Under the pieces are notes generated by a model, which saw nothing but the letters and a program-made list of their open reading frames with translations, had not been told where the DNA came from and ran no database searches. The position numbers were made by a program, and so were the translations under genes. This document shows, in pieces, positions 1-8,459 of a stretch of DNA of 64,000 bases. Origin of the DNA: Prevotella sp. Its GTDB lineage: Bacteria; Bacteroidota; Bacteroidia; Bacteroidales; Bacteroidaceae. Where the stretch lies: contig JAFTFO010000035.1 of NCBI GenBank assembly GCA_017449495.1, forward strand, positions 1-64,000. Direction: 5' to 3'. How positions within the stretch are numbered: the first letter of the stretch is position 1; each line of letters opens with the position of its first letter.

Positions 1-69
1 CTGTGTGTCGAATGATGCACGACGGAGATAGCGTTTTGGCACATAGTCGAGGAGGGCGTACTTGAACAT
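1..69 (-). CDS. partial ORF running off the left edge
   Basis: An ATG at 69 opens a minus-strand frame of 23 codons (MFKYALLDYVPKRYL...) that is still open at base 1, so only the N-terminus is visible. It starts 12 bases after the stop of the small ORF at 82-252, on the same strand, as in an operon. No family can be assigned from so short a piece. Its position on the far side of a decayed integrase suggests cargo of an integrative element; that is inference. Confidence 0.4.
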   Translation of the reverse strand, partial: MFKYALLDYVPKRYLRRASFDTQ

Positions 70-81
70 GGTGGGGAATGG

Positions 82-252
82 TTAGAGGATGATACGAGTG
101 AGGAATACCACCGTCCAGAATGTGGTGGAGATAAGCCAGATGGCGAGGTTAATCGCTACCCTGAAGCAGAACCACATGATTCGGGCTGCCCACAGGAGGA
201 TGCGGTAGGTGATGAAGCAGATAACCGCTGTTGTTGTCAATGTACTGTTCAT
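82..252 (-). CDS. small hydrophobic protein, 56 aa
   Basis: This ORF is read directly from the sequence: ATG at 252, TAA at 84-82. The product is 56 residues, very rich in Ile, Leu, Phe and Trp, with two candidate membrane stretches (about residues 9-22 and 33-56) separated by a short Arg-containing turn. I recognise no family. No strong ribosome-binding site precedes it, which is normal in Bacteroidetes. It lies just upstream of another minus-strand ORF at the window edge. Small hydrophobic ORFs like this are common in conjugative elements of this phylum, which fits the integrase 1.6 kb away, but its function is unknown. Confidence 0.4.
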   Translation of the reverse strand: MNSTLTTTAVICFITYRILLWAARIMWFCFRVAINLAIWLISTTFWTVVFLTRIIL

Positions 253-290
253 ATCCAATCTGTTTTGATGTTCAACTTTTATTTTTATGT

Positions 291-360
291 GGATTCAGGA
301 GCTGTGAAGTGAGTTCCTACTGAAACTAATCCGAACTCCGTGAATCCTTCGTTTTTTTTT
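291..360 (+). terminator. possible terminator-like inverted repeat
   Basis: Nested arms GGATTCA (291-297) with TGAATCC (341-347) and GAGTTC (311-316) with GAACTC (333-338) are followed by a run of nine T at 352-360. The arms are unequally spaced, so the stem would be bulged. No plus-strand gene is visible upstream, so its target is unclear. Confidence 0.3.
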
Positions 361-654
361 GCGTATTTCTATCGCCGTTTGTTTCGTTCCTGTGGCTTCA
401 TAAAAGGTTGCTGATTGGATACGGCAAGTTTTTTCGGCAAAATACTACCCCCCTTCAGCGGGCGTGGAGATTTTCCCGAAAACCCTTGTGGCTCGAACTT
501 GACATTCCAATCTGCGGGATTACCTTTGCCACTGGAACGTATCAAACGAGCGTTTTGAAATACACTGCGGAGGTTCGCGGTCGGATTGCAACCAAGTGGG
601 CTCGCCCACCTTCCTGACAAAAGCCTAAAAACGAGAGTTTTGAATCTTACTGGA

Positions 655-1145
655 TGTGTGAAAGGGGGAACATACAACAAAAATGGATGCTGACTGTGTG
701 CCAATGAACAGAGAAAAGCAGGAACGGCAAGCCCATGAAGCAAGTGTGCATCGGAAGGGACGGGCAAATGGATACCATCTGTCTGGCCCTTCCGACGTAC
801 TCTTGTGGGGATTGCCCATCAGCAGACGACTCTCTGTATCTCTCCCGTCGCACCAGTACGATGCGAGAAATTCAGAGTGTTGTATGCCTGATTGCTTTTC
901 AGTCAGTTCCTCGTAACCTCATAGCCGACAGCCGTCGTTGAGTGATGTCCTTTTAGGATTGGCATCAGAGAAATGAGCCAAGCGGAAGAGTCTGCCCGAA
1001 TACTTTCAGGCAGGTGTTCGCTTCGCTCTCTTCTCGCCAATCCGCTGCCATGTCATTCTCTGAGGCTCGTCCCTGGAGTATGAGATGGCAGAAAGGACAA
1101 CACCAACGACGAAGCCGTCAGCAATGAGGCAACTGGAGGAACTTG
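655..1145. repeat. diverged duplication, copy 1
   Basis: This copy aligns by eye with 1275-1690. Shared blocks include AGCAGGGACAGCAAGCCC-like at 717-733 against 1311-1328, CAGACGACTCTC-like at 822-833 against 1411-1422, and GTCATTCTCTGAGG-like at 1052-1065 against 1594-1607. The offset falls from about 594 to 542 because copy 1 holds about 50 extra bases near 990-1035. Neither strand keeps one long frame in both copies. Confidence 0.65.
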
Positions 1146-1274
1146 GGAGGCAACTGTGGAAAGAGAAACAACATGTAGAAATGAAACTTGTCTGTAGGAG
1201 AATGGAAAGAAGAAAAAGGATTTGCTTCTACTGATATAGCTCTTCCATTGGAAATCAAGTAAGTGGAAACTGCA

Positions 1275-1690
1275 TCGTAAAAGGGACAACGCTACAGATG
1301 AACTTCAGAAAAGCAGGGACAGCAAGCCCTAAAGCCAAATGTGCATTGGAAAGGTGGGCAAGTTTACTCGTCTGCCTTTCCATTGTACTCATGGCAGGGA
1401 TTGCCAGACAGCAGACAACTCTCCGTGTCTTGCCCAACACTACTGTGATGAGCAAAACACGGAATGTCGTATGCCTGACTGCTTTTCCTCCGTTCTGACC
1501 ATTTCTACAACCGACTGTCGTCACCAAGCGATGTCCTACAGGAGTGGCAACAGAGAAGTGAGCAAGGCTTTCTTCTCACCGCTCCATTGCCGTGCCATTC
1601 TCTTAGGCTTGTCCCAAGAGTATCGCACAGCAATAGGACATCACTGGTGACGAAAGCAGTCAGTCGTGAGATGTGGAGGAACCAAGAATA
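1275..1690. repeat. diverged duplication, copy 2
   Basis: Partner of 655-1145 in the same orientation. Differences are spread along the whole length and include several indels, so this is an old duplication. It lies between copy 1 and the 3' end of the integrase remnant. Confidence 0.65.
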
Positions 1691-1857
1691 GGTTGTAAGA
1701 AAAGTGGAAATTGTTCGCTTGCCGACTGAAAATATAAAAATCAAAAAAGTAGGGGCAAACGTGTTATAATTCGAGATAATTTACTACCTTTGCAACCGAA
1801 AAGGTGTTCTTTGGTTAAGAAGCAAGTTGGAGCGGACGAAAGCAATTAGCTCGTTTC

Positions 1858-2964
1858 TTATCCGTTAGCAGTTACCAATTGAGAACTGCCTAACAAGTTG
1901 ATTTTTATTGGGTTACTAAAATTCCTGTGACTACCACAATGGTAGGAGATGGCTTTCTCTATGCCGCAGGCTGTCATCACCGTTTTCAGCTTCTTGCACA
2001 TCGACCAGTAGTTCATTTTGCCGAACACCAGTTTGTCTTCCTGTAGATGTTTGTAGCGGTCGATAATCTGCAAGGGAACGTCCATCAGCTTCACCTGGAA
2101 GGGGATGTTGGTCTTGTGTCGTTTGCTGATAATCCACTTGTCACCGTTGATGTCCACGATGTTGTCCGTGGTCAGGTTCTTCACGTCGATGAACGAGAGG
2201 GCGGTGAAGCATACGAATACAAAAATGTCACGAACGAAGGCCAGATTGTCGTCGTCGAATTCATGGGTTACGACAGCCTTCAGTTCTTCTTCGGTCAGGA
2301 ACTCCCTTTCCTTGCAATTGGGGCTGATATGGAACTGCGCGAACGGGTTACGAGGAATCTTGCCGTTGTAGTGCGCCCTCATCATGACACCTTTCAACCA
2401 CATACACCGCTGCCAGATAGTGCCATTAGCCAGTCCTCGGTCTGTGCTGAGGTAAGCGGCAAAGTCCTTGATGAACTCAGGTGTCAGTTCCAGCATCGAC
2501 ATGTCCGTGCGACGATAGTGCGACTGGATGAAGTCTGCCACATCCTTCCGCGAACGCTCCATAGCCCAGAGAGTGCTTGCTGATCTGTCTTTGCCCACAC
2601 GCTTCTTCTGGTTGGCAATATCCTTGTCGAAAGCACTCAGCAGCGTCTCATACTCGCAGCCGAAACCCTGATAGGAGTTGCGCACCATCTCTGCCGTCAC
2701 GAAAGCCTCTCTATCCGAAAGGTGCTGATAGTGCTTGATAATCTGCGCCTTGATGTTATCCAGTTCGCGGTTAATCTGCAATGCCTCCTTGCTACGCCCC
2801 TTGGCACAATTGCCCTTCACGTCCCACATATCAAGCAGAATCGTCTTCTTACAACTGAACTGGCTCTGCGTGCCGTTAATCGTAACCCTGCCCATCACAG
2901 GCACCACACCATTTTTCTCCTTACTCTTGTTCACATAGAACAGAATGTTAAAAGTACTTCTCAT
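1858..2964 (-). pseudogene. truncated tyrosine recombinase (integrase)
   Basis: The 368-residue product is a Bacteroidetes conjugative-transposon type integrase. It has an N-terminal arm domain, a SAM-like core-binding domain (about 100-210) and the start of the catalytic domain. Box I reads CFTALSFIDVKNL; the family's usual first catalytic Arg is Ser here, as known for IntDOT. The catalytic HxxR motif begins as HCG (342-344), but the next residues are SHRNFS instead of RHTFA. The rest of the domain, including the nucleophilic Tyr, is replaced by 24 unrelated residues. Relatives are about 400-410 aa. It should therefore be inactive. ATG at 2964 follows AGGAGT at good spacing, with TAGTTTTG at 3001-2994 as promoter box. 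It probably marks one edge of an integrative element lying to the left. Confidence 0.8.
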
Positions 2965-2993
2965 GTTTCTTACTCCTTTTTTAATTCTGGCTG

Positions 2994-3001
2994 CAAAACT
3001 A
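2994..3001 (-). promoter_or_regulatory. -7 box of the integrase
   Basis: On the minus strand the bases read TAGTTTTG, matching TAnnTTTG, about 30 bases before the integrase ATG. No TTG lies at the ideal 20-bp distance upstream. Confidence 0.45.
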
Positions 3002-3279
3002 CTATCTTTTTAGGCATCCATCGCTATGCAAAATGTAGCAGTTTGCGGAATAAGAAACGGGTGGTGAACAGGCGGTTGTAGATGCCCCATTCTGCCACAA
3101 TTTGCGTTACAATTTGGGAAGATTAACCCTCCTCAGAAACCCGTTTCTTGGGTTACGATTTGGCAACCTAACTCCTTCACCAATCCTCCCCAATTTGCTT
3201 TTTGCCCCAAATTAAACTTCCTCATTCTTCCCCTCTTTGCCTTTATTTCAGGCCGAATTGCGTTAATCTTCCAAAATCA
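3002..3279. other. gene-free spacer, pyrimidine-rich with loose repeats
   Basis: No ORF is supported. The plus strand is rich in C and T. TAACCCTCCTCA (3124), TAACTCCTTCAC (3169) and TAAACTTCCTCA (3213) recur about 44-45 bases apart, and GGGAAGATTAAC (3116-3127) is nearly inverted at GTTAATCTTCC (3262-3272). An attachment site of the element could lie here, but I could not identify its second copy. Confidence 0.4.
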
Positions 3280-3280
3280 G

Positions 3281-3311
3281 TTGTTCTTTACAACCTTTTT
3301 TCGTATCTTTG
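3281..3311 (+). promoter_or_regulatory. promoter of the DUF362 gene
   Basis: TTG at 3281-3283, then 20 bases, then TATCTTTG at 3304-3311. This matches the Bacteroidetes -33/-7 pattern. The ATG at 3333 leaves a leader of about 15-20 bases. Confidence 0.75.
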
Positions 3312-3332
3312 CACCGTTAATTGGTTTGACGT

Positions 3333-4358
3333 ATGAAGAAACTCATGATTTTGACAGCCGCTGCAGCCATGATGCTGACGGGTCGCGCACAGAACAATGC
3401 CCAGCAGGGCACAGTAGCAAACAACGGCACTTCAACGGTGTATCTGACTAAGACTATCTCGCCAGAGGCACTGGTGAACATCTACAAGGCACTGGGTGTG
3501 GAGGCCAAGGGCCGCGTGGCCGTGAAGATGTCGACCGGTGAGGGCTCGAATCCCAACTACCTGAAGCCGGAACTCGTGAAAGACTTGGTGTACGAGGTTG
3601 ACGGCACCATCGTGGAGTGTAACACTGCCTACGGCAATGCTCCCAAAGACAAGCAGGATGAGCGCACCACATCGGAGAACCACTGGAAGGTGATTGAGCG
3701 TCACGGATTCCTGAAATACTTCCCCGTAGACATCATGGACGAGTATGATGAGATACGAATCCCCGTGAAAGACCAGAGCCATCTCAAGTACGACATAGTG
3801 GGTGGCCATATCGCCAACTATGACTTCATGATTGCACTGAACCACTTCAAGGGTCACCCCATGGGCGGCTACGGCGGTGCACTGAAGAACCTTTCCATCG
3901 GCTGTGGATCACAGAACGGCAAGGCTTACATCCACTCCGCCGGCAAGATGACCAAACTCGACATGAGTAAGCTATGGACGCCTGAGTACATCGGCGACCA
4001 GGACGGATTCCTCGAGTCGATGGCCGCCGCTGCACAGGCTGTGGTGAACTACTTCGAGAAGAGGCAGGGCATCATCTACATCTCGGTGATGAACAACATG
4101 TCGATAGACTGCGACTGCGTGGACCATCCTGAGCCCGTGAAACTGGAGGACTACGGTATCCTGGCCTCAACTGACCCCGTGGCACTCGACCAGGCCTGCA
4201 TCGACATCATTAACCAGCAGAAGGTGACCGCCACCAACGACCCCACCGACCTGCTGAACCGCATTGACAAGCAGCACGGTGTTCACACCATTGAGCATGC
4301 CGCCAAGATTGGTCTTGGCAACCGCAAGTACACATTGGTTGAAATCGACAACAAGTAA
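3333..4358 (+). CDS. exported DUF362 domain protein
   Basis: The 341-residue product starts with a signal peptide (about 1-19, MKKLMILTAAAAMMLTGRA). The body looks like the DUF362 family: VAVKMSTGEGSNPNYLKPELV near residue 63, an IVECNTAYG segment, a LNHFKGHPMGGYGGALKNLSIG segment near 170, and a Cys pair in SIDCDCVDHPEP. DUF362 proteins often carry ferredoxin-like clusters, but no classical CxxCxxC motif is visible here. The reaction is unknown. It has a clear promoter of its own, and the GH97 gene starts 20 bases after its stop, so the two are probably co-transcribed. Confidence 0.75.
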   Translation: MKKLMILTAAAAMMLTGRAQNNAQQGTVANNGTSTVYLTKTISPEALVNIYKALGVEAKGRVAVKMSTGEGSNPNYLKPELVKDLVYEVDGTIVECNTAYGNAPKDKQDERTTSENHWKVIERHGFLKYFPVDIMDEYDEIRIPVKDQSHLKYDIVGGHIANYDFMIALNHFKGHPMGGYGGALKNLSIGCGSQNGKAYIHSAGKMTKLDMSKLWTPEYIGDQDGFLESMAAAAQAVVNYFEKRQGIIYISVMNNMSIDCDCVDHPEPVKLEDYGILASTDPVALDQACIDIINQQKVTATNDPTDLLNRIDKQHGVHTIEHAAKIGLGNRKYTLVEIDNK

Positions 4359-4378
4359 TTAAATTAAGGTATAGTGTG

Positions 4379-6370
4379 ATGAAGAAGTGGCTGGTTATAA
4401 TGGGTCTCCTTCTGACGTCAGGAGTGATGTCGGCAGGGAATTATGAGGTCTGTTCACCAAATGGTAAGGTGAAGGTTGTGGTGGATACTGATAAGGGGTT
4501 GTACTGGTCGGTGAGTTATGGCGAGACTCCGGTGCTACTGCCGTCGGCCATCAATATCTGCTTGCAACAGAACCTGAAGGTGTTGTCGCTGGGTAAGGTT
4601 GGCAAGGTGGTGAAGCGGACTGTCGTTGAGGATGCGTATGGTCAGTTGCTGATGCACACTAATCAGAAATGGATGATCGAGGTGCGAGCCTATGACGACG
4701 GGGCCGCCTATCGTCTGATCAGCACGTCTTCGAAGCCCTCGCTGGTGAAGGGGGAAACGGCAGAATTCCGTTTTGCCGACGACTATCAGGCCTTCGTGCC
4801 CTATGTGAACGACAACCGTGGCGGGGAGCGCTATTGCTATTCGTTTGAGTCGTATTACGACGAGCAGCCGTTGTCGGCCATGTTCAGCGACTCGCTGGCG
4901 ATAACGCCTTTGGCTGTCTGTCTGCCAGGAGGCGTTAAGGCCATCGTGATGGATGCCGGCGTGGAGAACTACCCAGGGATGTTCCTGAAGAGGGTGAGAG
5001 GTGAGAAGCAAGAGGTGAGAGGTGAGAAGCTGGTGGCTGAGTTCGCTCCCTATCCGCTGGAACAGGAGATTGGCGGCTACGACCGTTTGAACCTCATCCC
5101 CACGAAACGAGCCGACTATATTGCCAAGTTAAGTCCCGGACAGGCATTGCCTTGGCGGGCAGTGGTCGTCACGGAACGGGATGCAGACATCCTGGGCTGC
5201 GACATGGCCCGGCGTCTGGCCCCGGAGTGCCGAATCAGCGACACGTCGTGGATCCGTCCGGGTAAAGTGGCCTGGGACTGGTGGAACAACTGTAACGTGA
5301 CGGGTGTGGATTTCCTGTCGGGCATGAACACCGACACCTATTTATATTATATAGACTTTGCCGCAAAGAACGCGATTGAGTATATCATCATCGATGAGGG
5401 TTGGAGTGGTAAGGAGTCGTTGCTGGAGGACTTGAACGCGGATATAGACCTGCCACGGTTGATTGTCTACGGCCAGGAGAAGGGCGTAGGCATTATCCTC
5501 TGGTCGAGTTGGCGCAACCTGATAGGCAATGATCCGTTGTCGGGCATGACGGTGACGGACCGGGTAATGAAACACTATGCCGACATGGGCATCAAGGGTT
5601 TCAAGGTGGACTTCTTCGACCGTGACGACCAGCAGGTGATTGCCTCGGCTTATCAGGTAGCAGCGTGTGCTGCCAAATATCACCTCCATCTCGACTACCA
5701 CGGCCTGAAGCCGTTTGGAATCCAACGCGCCTATCCGAACGTCTTGAATTTTGAGGGCGTGAAGGGACTGGAAAACTCGAAGTGGGAACCCCGTGTGGGC
5801 GACGGTCCTCTCCACAACCAGCCTCGCTACGACGTGACAGCTCCTTATCTCCGCATGCTGGCAGGGCCGATGGACTATACCCCAGGTGCGATGACGAATG
5901 CGATGAAGGATAACTTCTTTGGTAATAATGACCACCCGATGAGTCAGGGTACCCGTGTCCATCAGATGGCGATGTATGTCACGTTCGAGGCCCCTCTGCA
6001 GATGTTGGCCGATAGCCCGACGAAGTATATGCAAAACCAGTCGTGTACGGACTTCATCGCCCGTATCCCTACTACCTTCGATGAGACGGTGGCGATAGAC
6101 GGACAGATGGGGGAGTACACGGTGATAGCCCGAAGGAAGGGGACGATATGGTATGTCGCTGCAATGACGGACTGGACGGAGCGTGACATCGATGTGCCGC
6201 TCCATTTCCTGGGGGCTGGGACCTATCGGGCCGATATCTTTGCCGATGGCGTGAATGCCCTGAAAGACGGAACGGATTATCGGCATCATCAACAGCAGGT
6301 CGACAAGGAAAGCTGCCTCCACATTCACCTCAGTAGTGGTGGCGGTTGGGTGGCAATCCTCACTCCATAA
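4379..6370 (+). CDS. glycoside hydrolase family 97 enzyme
   Basis: The 663-residue exported protein has a signal peptide (about 1-20). An N-terminal beta-sandwich (about 20-285) precedes a catalytic barrel that opens with KVAWDWWNNCNVTGVDF (~295), continues with IIIDEGWSG (~337) and GFKVDFFDRDDQ (~406), then NFEGVKGLE (~457), and a C-terminal beta domain. In GH97, retaining alpha-galactosidase-type members have an Asp nucleophile where inverting SusB-type alpha-glucosidases have Gly; the Asp in KVDFFDR suggests the retaining type. The assignment of substrate is inference. Start: ATG 4379 is preferred over the adjoining GTG 4376. An in-frame 21-bp duplication lies at 4994-5029. A histidine kinase gene follows after 21 bases. 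Confidence 0.9.
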   Translation: MKKWLVIMGLLLTSGVMSAGNYEVCSPNGKVKVVVDTDKGLYWSVSYGETPVLLPSAINICLQQNLKVLSLGKVGKVVKRTVVEDAYGQLLMHTNQKWMIEVRAYDDGAAYRLISTSSKPSLVKGETAEFRFADDYQAFVPYVNDNRGGERYCYSFESYYDEQPLSAMFSDSLAITPLAVCLPGGVKAIVMDAGVENYPGMFLKRVRGEKQEVRGEKLVAEFAPYPLEQEIGGYDRLNLIPTKRADYIAKLSPGQALPWRAVVVTERDADILGCDMARRLAPECRISDTSWIRPGKVAWDWWNNCNVTGVDFLSGMNTDTYLYYIDFAAKNAIEYIIIDEGWSGKESLLEDLNADIDLPRLIVYGQEKGVGIILWSSWRNLIGNDPLSGMTVTDRVMKHYADMGIKGFKVDFFDRDDQQVIASAYQVAACAAKYHLHLDYHGLKPFGIQRAYPNVLNFEGVKGLENSKWEPRVGDGPLHNQPRYDVTAPYLRMLAGPMDYTPGAMTNAMKDNFFGNNDHPMSQGTRVHQMAMYVTFEAPLQMLADSPTKYMQNQSCTDFIARIPTTFDETVAIDGQMGEYTVIARRKGTIWYVAAMTDWTERDIDVPLHFLGAGTYRADIFADGVNALKDGTDYRHHQQQVDKESCLHIHLSSGGGWVAILTP

Positions 6371-6391
6371 GACGAAAGAAGGTTGGGAGAT

Positions 6392-7534
6392 ATGCAGTGG
6401 ACTGACAGAATCAGACAGGTTAAGATCGTACTCGTGGTGACGGCCATTGTGATTGCCGTGGCTTCGTTGGTGGTGTCGCACCTGCTCGTCAAGGACCTGC
6501 AACGGGAGGAGCGAAACAAGATGGAGGTATGGGCTCAGGCCATGCAGACGCTGCAGGAGGCTGACGAGACGACCGACCTGGCGCTGGTGCTGAGTGTGAT
6601 TCAAGGTAATAAGACGATTCCTGTGATTGTGCTTGACCATGATGGGGAGGTGATGGATTACCGTAATGTTGAGATACGTGAGAGGGATACGGCCCGCTAT
6701 GTGTTTGACTATGGGCACAGGATGTATGACGGAGGGCAGTATATACAAATCGGTGATTCGGTGGATTACCAGCTTGTGTGCTATGACGAGTCGACCCTGT
6801 TGAAACGTCTGTCGGCATGGCCCTACTGGCAGTTGGGAATTGTCATGATCTTCGTTGTGGTGGCTATCTTCGCCCTGCTGTCTTCGAAACGGGCCGAACA
6901 GAACAAGGTGTGGGTGGGCTTGTCGAAAGAAACGGCTCATCAATTAGGAACACCCATCAGCAGCCTGATGGCCTGGGTGGAGATCCTGAAGGAGAACTAT
7001 CCGGACGATGAGTTGATACCGGAGATGAATAAGGATGTGAAGCGTCTGGAACTGATTGCAGACCGCTTCTCAAAGATTGGTTCGCTGCCAGAGCCTGTGA
7101 ATGCCTCGATGAATGACGTGCTAACACATGTGACGGACTATATGGACCGTCGGACATCAAAGAAGGTGGAGATCGTTAGGGAGTTGCCGGAGCATGAGGT
7201 GATGGTGAAGATGAATGCCTCACTCTTCGAGTGGGTGATAGAGAATCTCTGCAAGAATGCTGTTGATGCGATGGAAGGTCGTGGAAAGATTGTACTCTCC
7301 CTGTACGATGAGGATAAGAAGGTGAGTATAGAGGTGGCAGATAACGGAAAGGGCATCCGCAAGAAAGACATCAAGAACGTCTTTACCCCAGGCTTTACAA
7401 CGAAGAAACGGGGATGGGGCCTTGGCTTGTCGCTGGCTAAGCGCATCGTGGAAGAATATCATAAAGGGCGTATCTATGTCAAGTCATCGGAAGTGGGGGT
7501 GGGTACCACATTCCGCATAGAGATGCCTAAATAG
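6392..7534 (+). CDS. orphan sensor histidine kinase
   Basis: The 380-residue kinase has an N-terminal membrane helix (about 10-32), a short periplasmic sensor segment (about 33-145), a second helix (about 148-168), then a cytoplasmic core. The H-box is KETAHQLGTPISSLMAW with the His near residue 182. The N-box is NLCKNAVDAM near 283, and the G boxes are DNGKGI and GWGLGLSLAKRI. No response regulator or extra receiver domain is nearby, so its partner is encoded elsewhere. ATG 6392 is chosen over an in-frame TTG at 6383 because AAGAAGG (6376-6382) is correctly spaced only for the ATG. The 21-base gap after GH97 suggests co-transcription; whether it senses a glycan is unknown. Confidence 0.85.
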   Translation: MQWTDRIRQVKIVLVVTAIVIAVASLVVSHLLVKDLQREERNKMEVWAQAMQTLQEADETTDLALVLSVIQGNKTIPVIVLDHDGEVMDYRNVEIRERDTARYVFDYGHRMYDGGQYIQIGDSVDYQLVCYDESTLLKRLSAWPYWQLGIVMIFVVVAIFALLSSKRAEQNKVWVGLSKETAHQLGTPISSLMAWVEILKENYPDDELIPEMNKDVKRLELIADRFSKIGSLPEPVNASMNDVLTHVTDYMDRRTSKKVEIVRELPEHEVMVKMNASLFEWVIENLCKNAVDAMEGRGKIVLSLYDEDKKVSIEVADNGKGIRKKDIKNVFTPGFTTKKRGWGLGLSLAKRIVEEYHKGRIYVKSSEVGVGTTFRIEMPK

Positions 7535-7652
7535 TTGCTGAAATTGCACACTATCCCCTTCGAGTGTGTAATATCGGCTTGTTTATATGCCTGATTTTGA
7601 AGGAAAAACATAAAAAAAACAAATAAGCGACTCTTAAATGAAAAAAAGTTTG

Positions 7653-7660
7653 TAACTTTG
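7653..7660 (+). promoter_or_regulatory. -7 box before the DUF177-rpmF operon
   Basis: TAACTTTG lies about 16-19 bases before the probable ATG starts of the DUF177 gene. No TTG is present at the ideal upstream distance. The leader would be only about 10-15 bases. Confidence 0.6.
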
Positions 7661-7675
7661 CAACCCAAAAGTGTG

Positions 7676-8233
7676 ATGATGTGCAGTTTAGAGTGTCTGA
7701 AGGTTGATCTGAAAGGTCTGAAAGACGATGAAACCTCATTGGTCTTCGATCTGGACGATACATTCTTCAGTGCTTTGGACCAGACAGAAGTGAGAAGTGG
7801 CTCATTGCATGTGTCGGTGTCTATACGCAAGGCTTCCGGCTTTTTCGAGTTATTGATTCACGCAGCAGGCACAGTAATCATACCTTGCGACCGATGTCTT
7901 GATGACATGGAACAACCTGTGGATACGGGTTTGCGACAGGTGGTGAGACTTGGTAGCGAGAACTCAGAGGATGGTGACACCATCGTTGTGGCTGAGGACG
8001 AAGGAATACTCGACCTGACGTGGATCATCTATGAGTCTGTGGCATTGGCTATACCCATCAGGCATGTGCATGCACCTGGCAAGTGTAACACTGCTATGAC
8101 GAATGTTCTGGAAGAACTGTCGGCTGACCGAAGCAGCGATGAGGAGTCCGACCAAGCAATAGACCCCCGATGGAGTGAACTTTTGAAGTTAAAAGTGAAG
8201 AGTGAAGAATTTGCTTCCACTCTGAACAATTAA
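7676..8233 (+). CDS. DUF177 (YceD-family) protein
   Basis: About 185 residues, of the DUF177 family whose genes usually precede rpmF. The family (plant and bacterial members) is linked to 23S rRNA accumulation and large-subunit assembly. The key pair IPCDRCLDDME (near residue 72) gives the CxxC typical of the family. An acidic C-terminal half follows. ATG 7676 or 7679 is preferred over an upstream TTG at 7658, which lies inside the promoter box. The last codons, encoding KLKVKSEEFASTLNN, overlap a GA-rich direct repeat (AAGTGAAGAGTGAAGAAT), suggesting the C-terminus was extended by a short repeat. rpmF follows after 34 bases. Confidence 0.85.
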   Translation: MMCSLECLKVDLKGLKDDETSLVFDLDDTFFSALDQTEVRSGSLHVSVSIRKASGFFELLIHAAGTVIIPCDRCLDDMEQPVDTGLRQVVRLGSENSEDGDTIVVAEDEGILDLTWIIYESVALAIPIRHVHAPGKCNTAMTNVLEELSADRSSDEESDQAIDPRWSELLKLKVKSEEFASTLNN

Positions 8234-8267
8234 AATGTAATTAGTAATTTTAAATAGTAATTGAATT

Positions 8268-8459
8268 ATGGCACATCCTAAAAGAAGACAATCAAGTACT
8301 CGTCAGGCCAAGCGTCGTACTCACGACAAGGCTGTAGCTCCTACGCTGGCAGTATGCCCCAACTGTGGCGCATATTATGTATATCATACAGTATGCCCCA
8401 CCTGCGGTTACTATCGCGGTAAGGTCGCTATCAAGAAAGAGGACGAAGTCGCTGAGTAA
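8268..8459 (+). CDS. rpmF: 50S ribosomal protein L32
   Basis: The 63-residue protein opens with the typical basic [20 protein letters not shown]. It has the zinc-binding pattern [18 protein letters not shown] (about 30-47) with all four Cys present, the Zn-containing (C+) form. Length is normal. Its stop codon TAA overlaps the fabH ATG by one base (TAATG), indicating translational coupling with fatty-acid synthesis, a common arrangement of rpmF and fab genes. Confidence 0.97.
   Translation: MAHPKRRQSSTRQAKRRTHDKAVAPTLAVCPNCGAYYVYHTVCPTCGYYRGKVAIKKEDEVAE

Larger units (their letters stand above)
253..1857. other. 1.6-kb region without a convincing gene
   Basis: Many short frames overlap here on both strands, but none has a signal peptide, a recognisable motif or clear coding character. 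The stretch contains the terminator-like repeat at 291-360, two diverged copies of a ~450-bp sequence (655-1145 and 1275-1690), and a plus-strand TACCTTTG box at 1785-1792 that points into the 3' end of the integrase remnant and has no gene behind it. It is probably non-coding or decayed DNA of an integrative element. Confidence 0.5.

Noticed and set aside
2047-2583. Plus-strand ORF of 178 codons inside the integrase remnant
   Set aside because: Antisense shadow; the minus-strand frame has clear integrase motifs.
3002-3279. 22-nt array of the kind seen at the other two loci
   Set aside because: Repeats are loose, with spacing nearer 44-46, and the palindromic cores are absent; kept only as a weak observation in the feature list.
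5342-6943. Long minus-strand ORF (533 codons) opposite GH97 and the kinase gene
   Set aside because: It spans two well-supported plus-strand genes and shows no motif or signal of its own.
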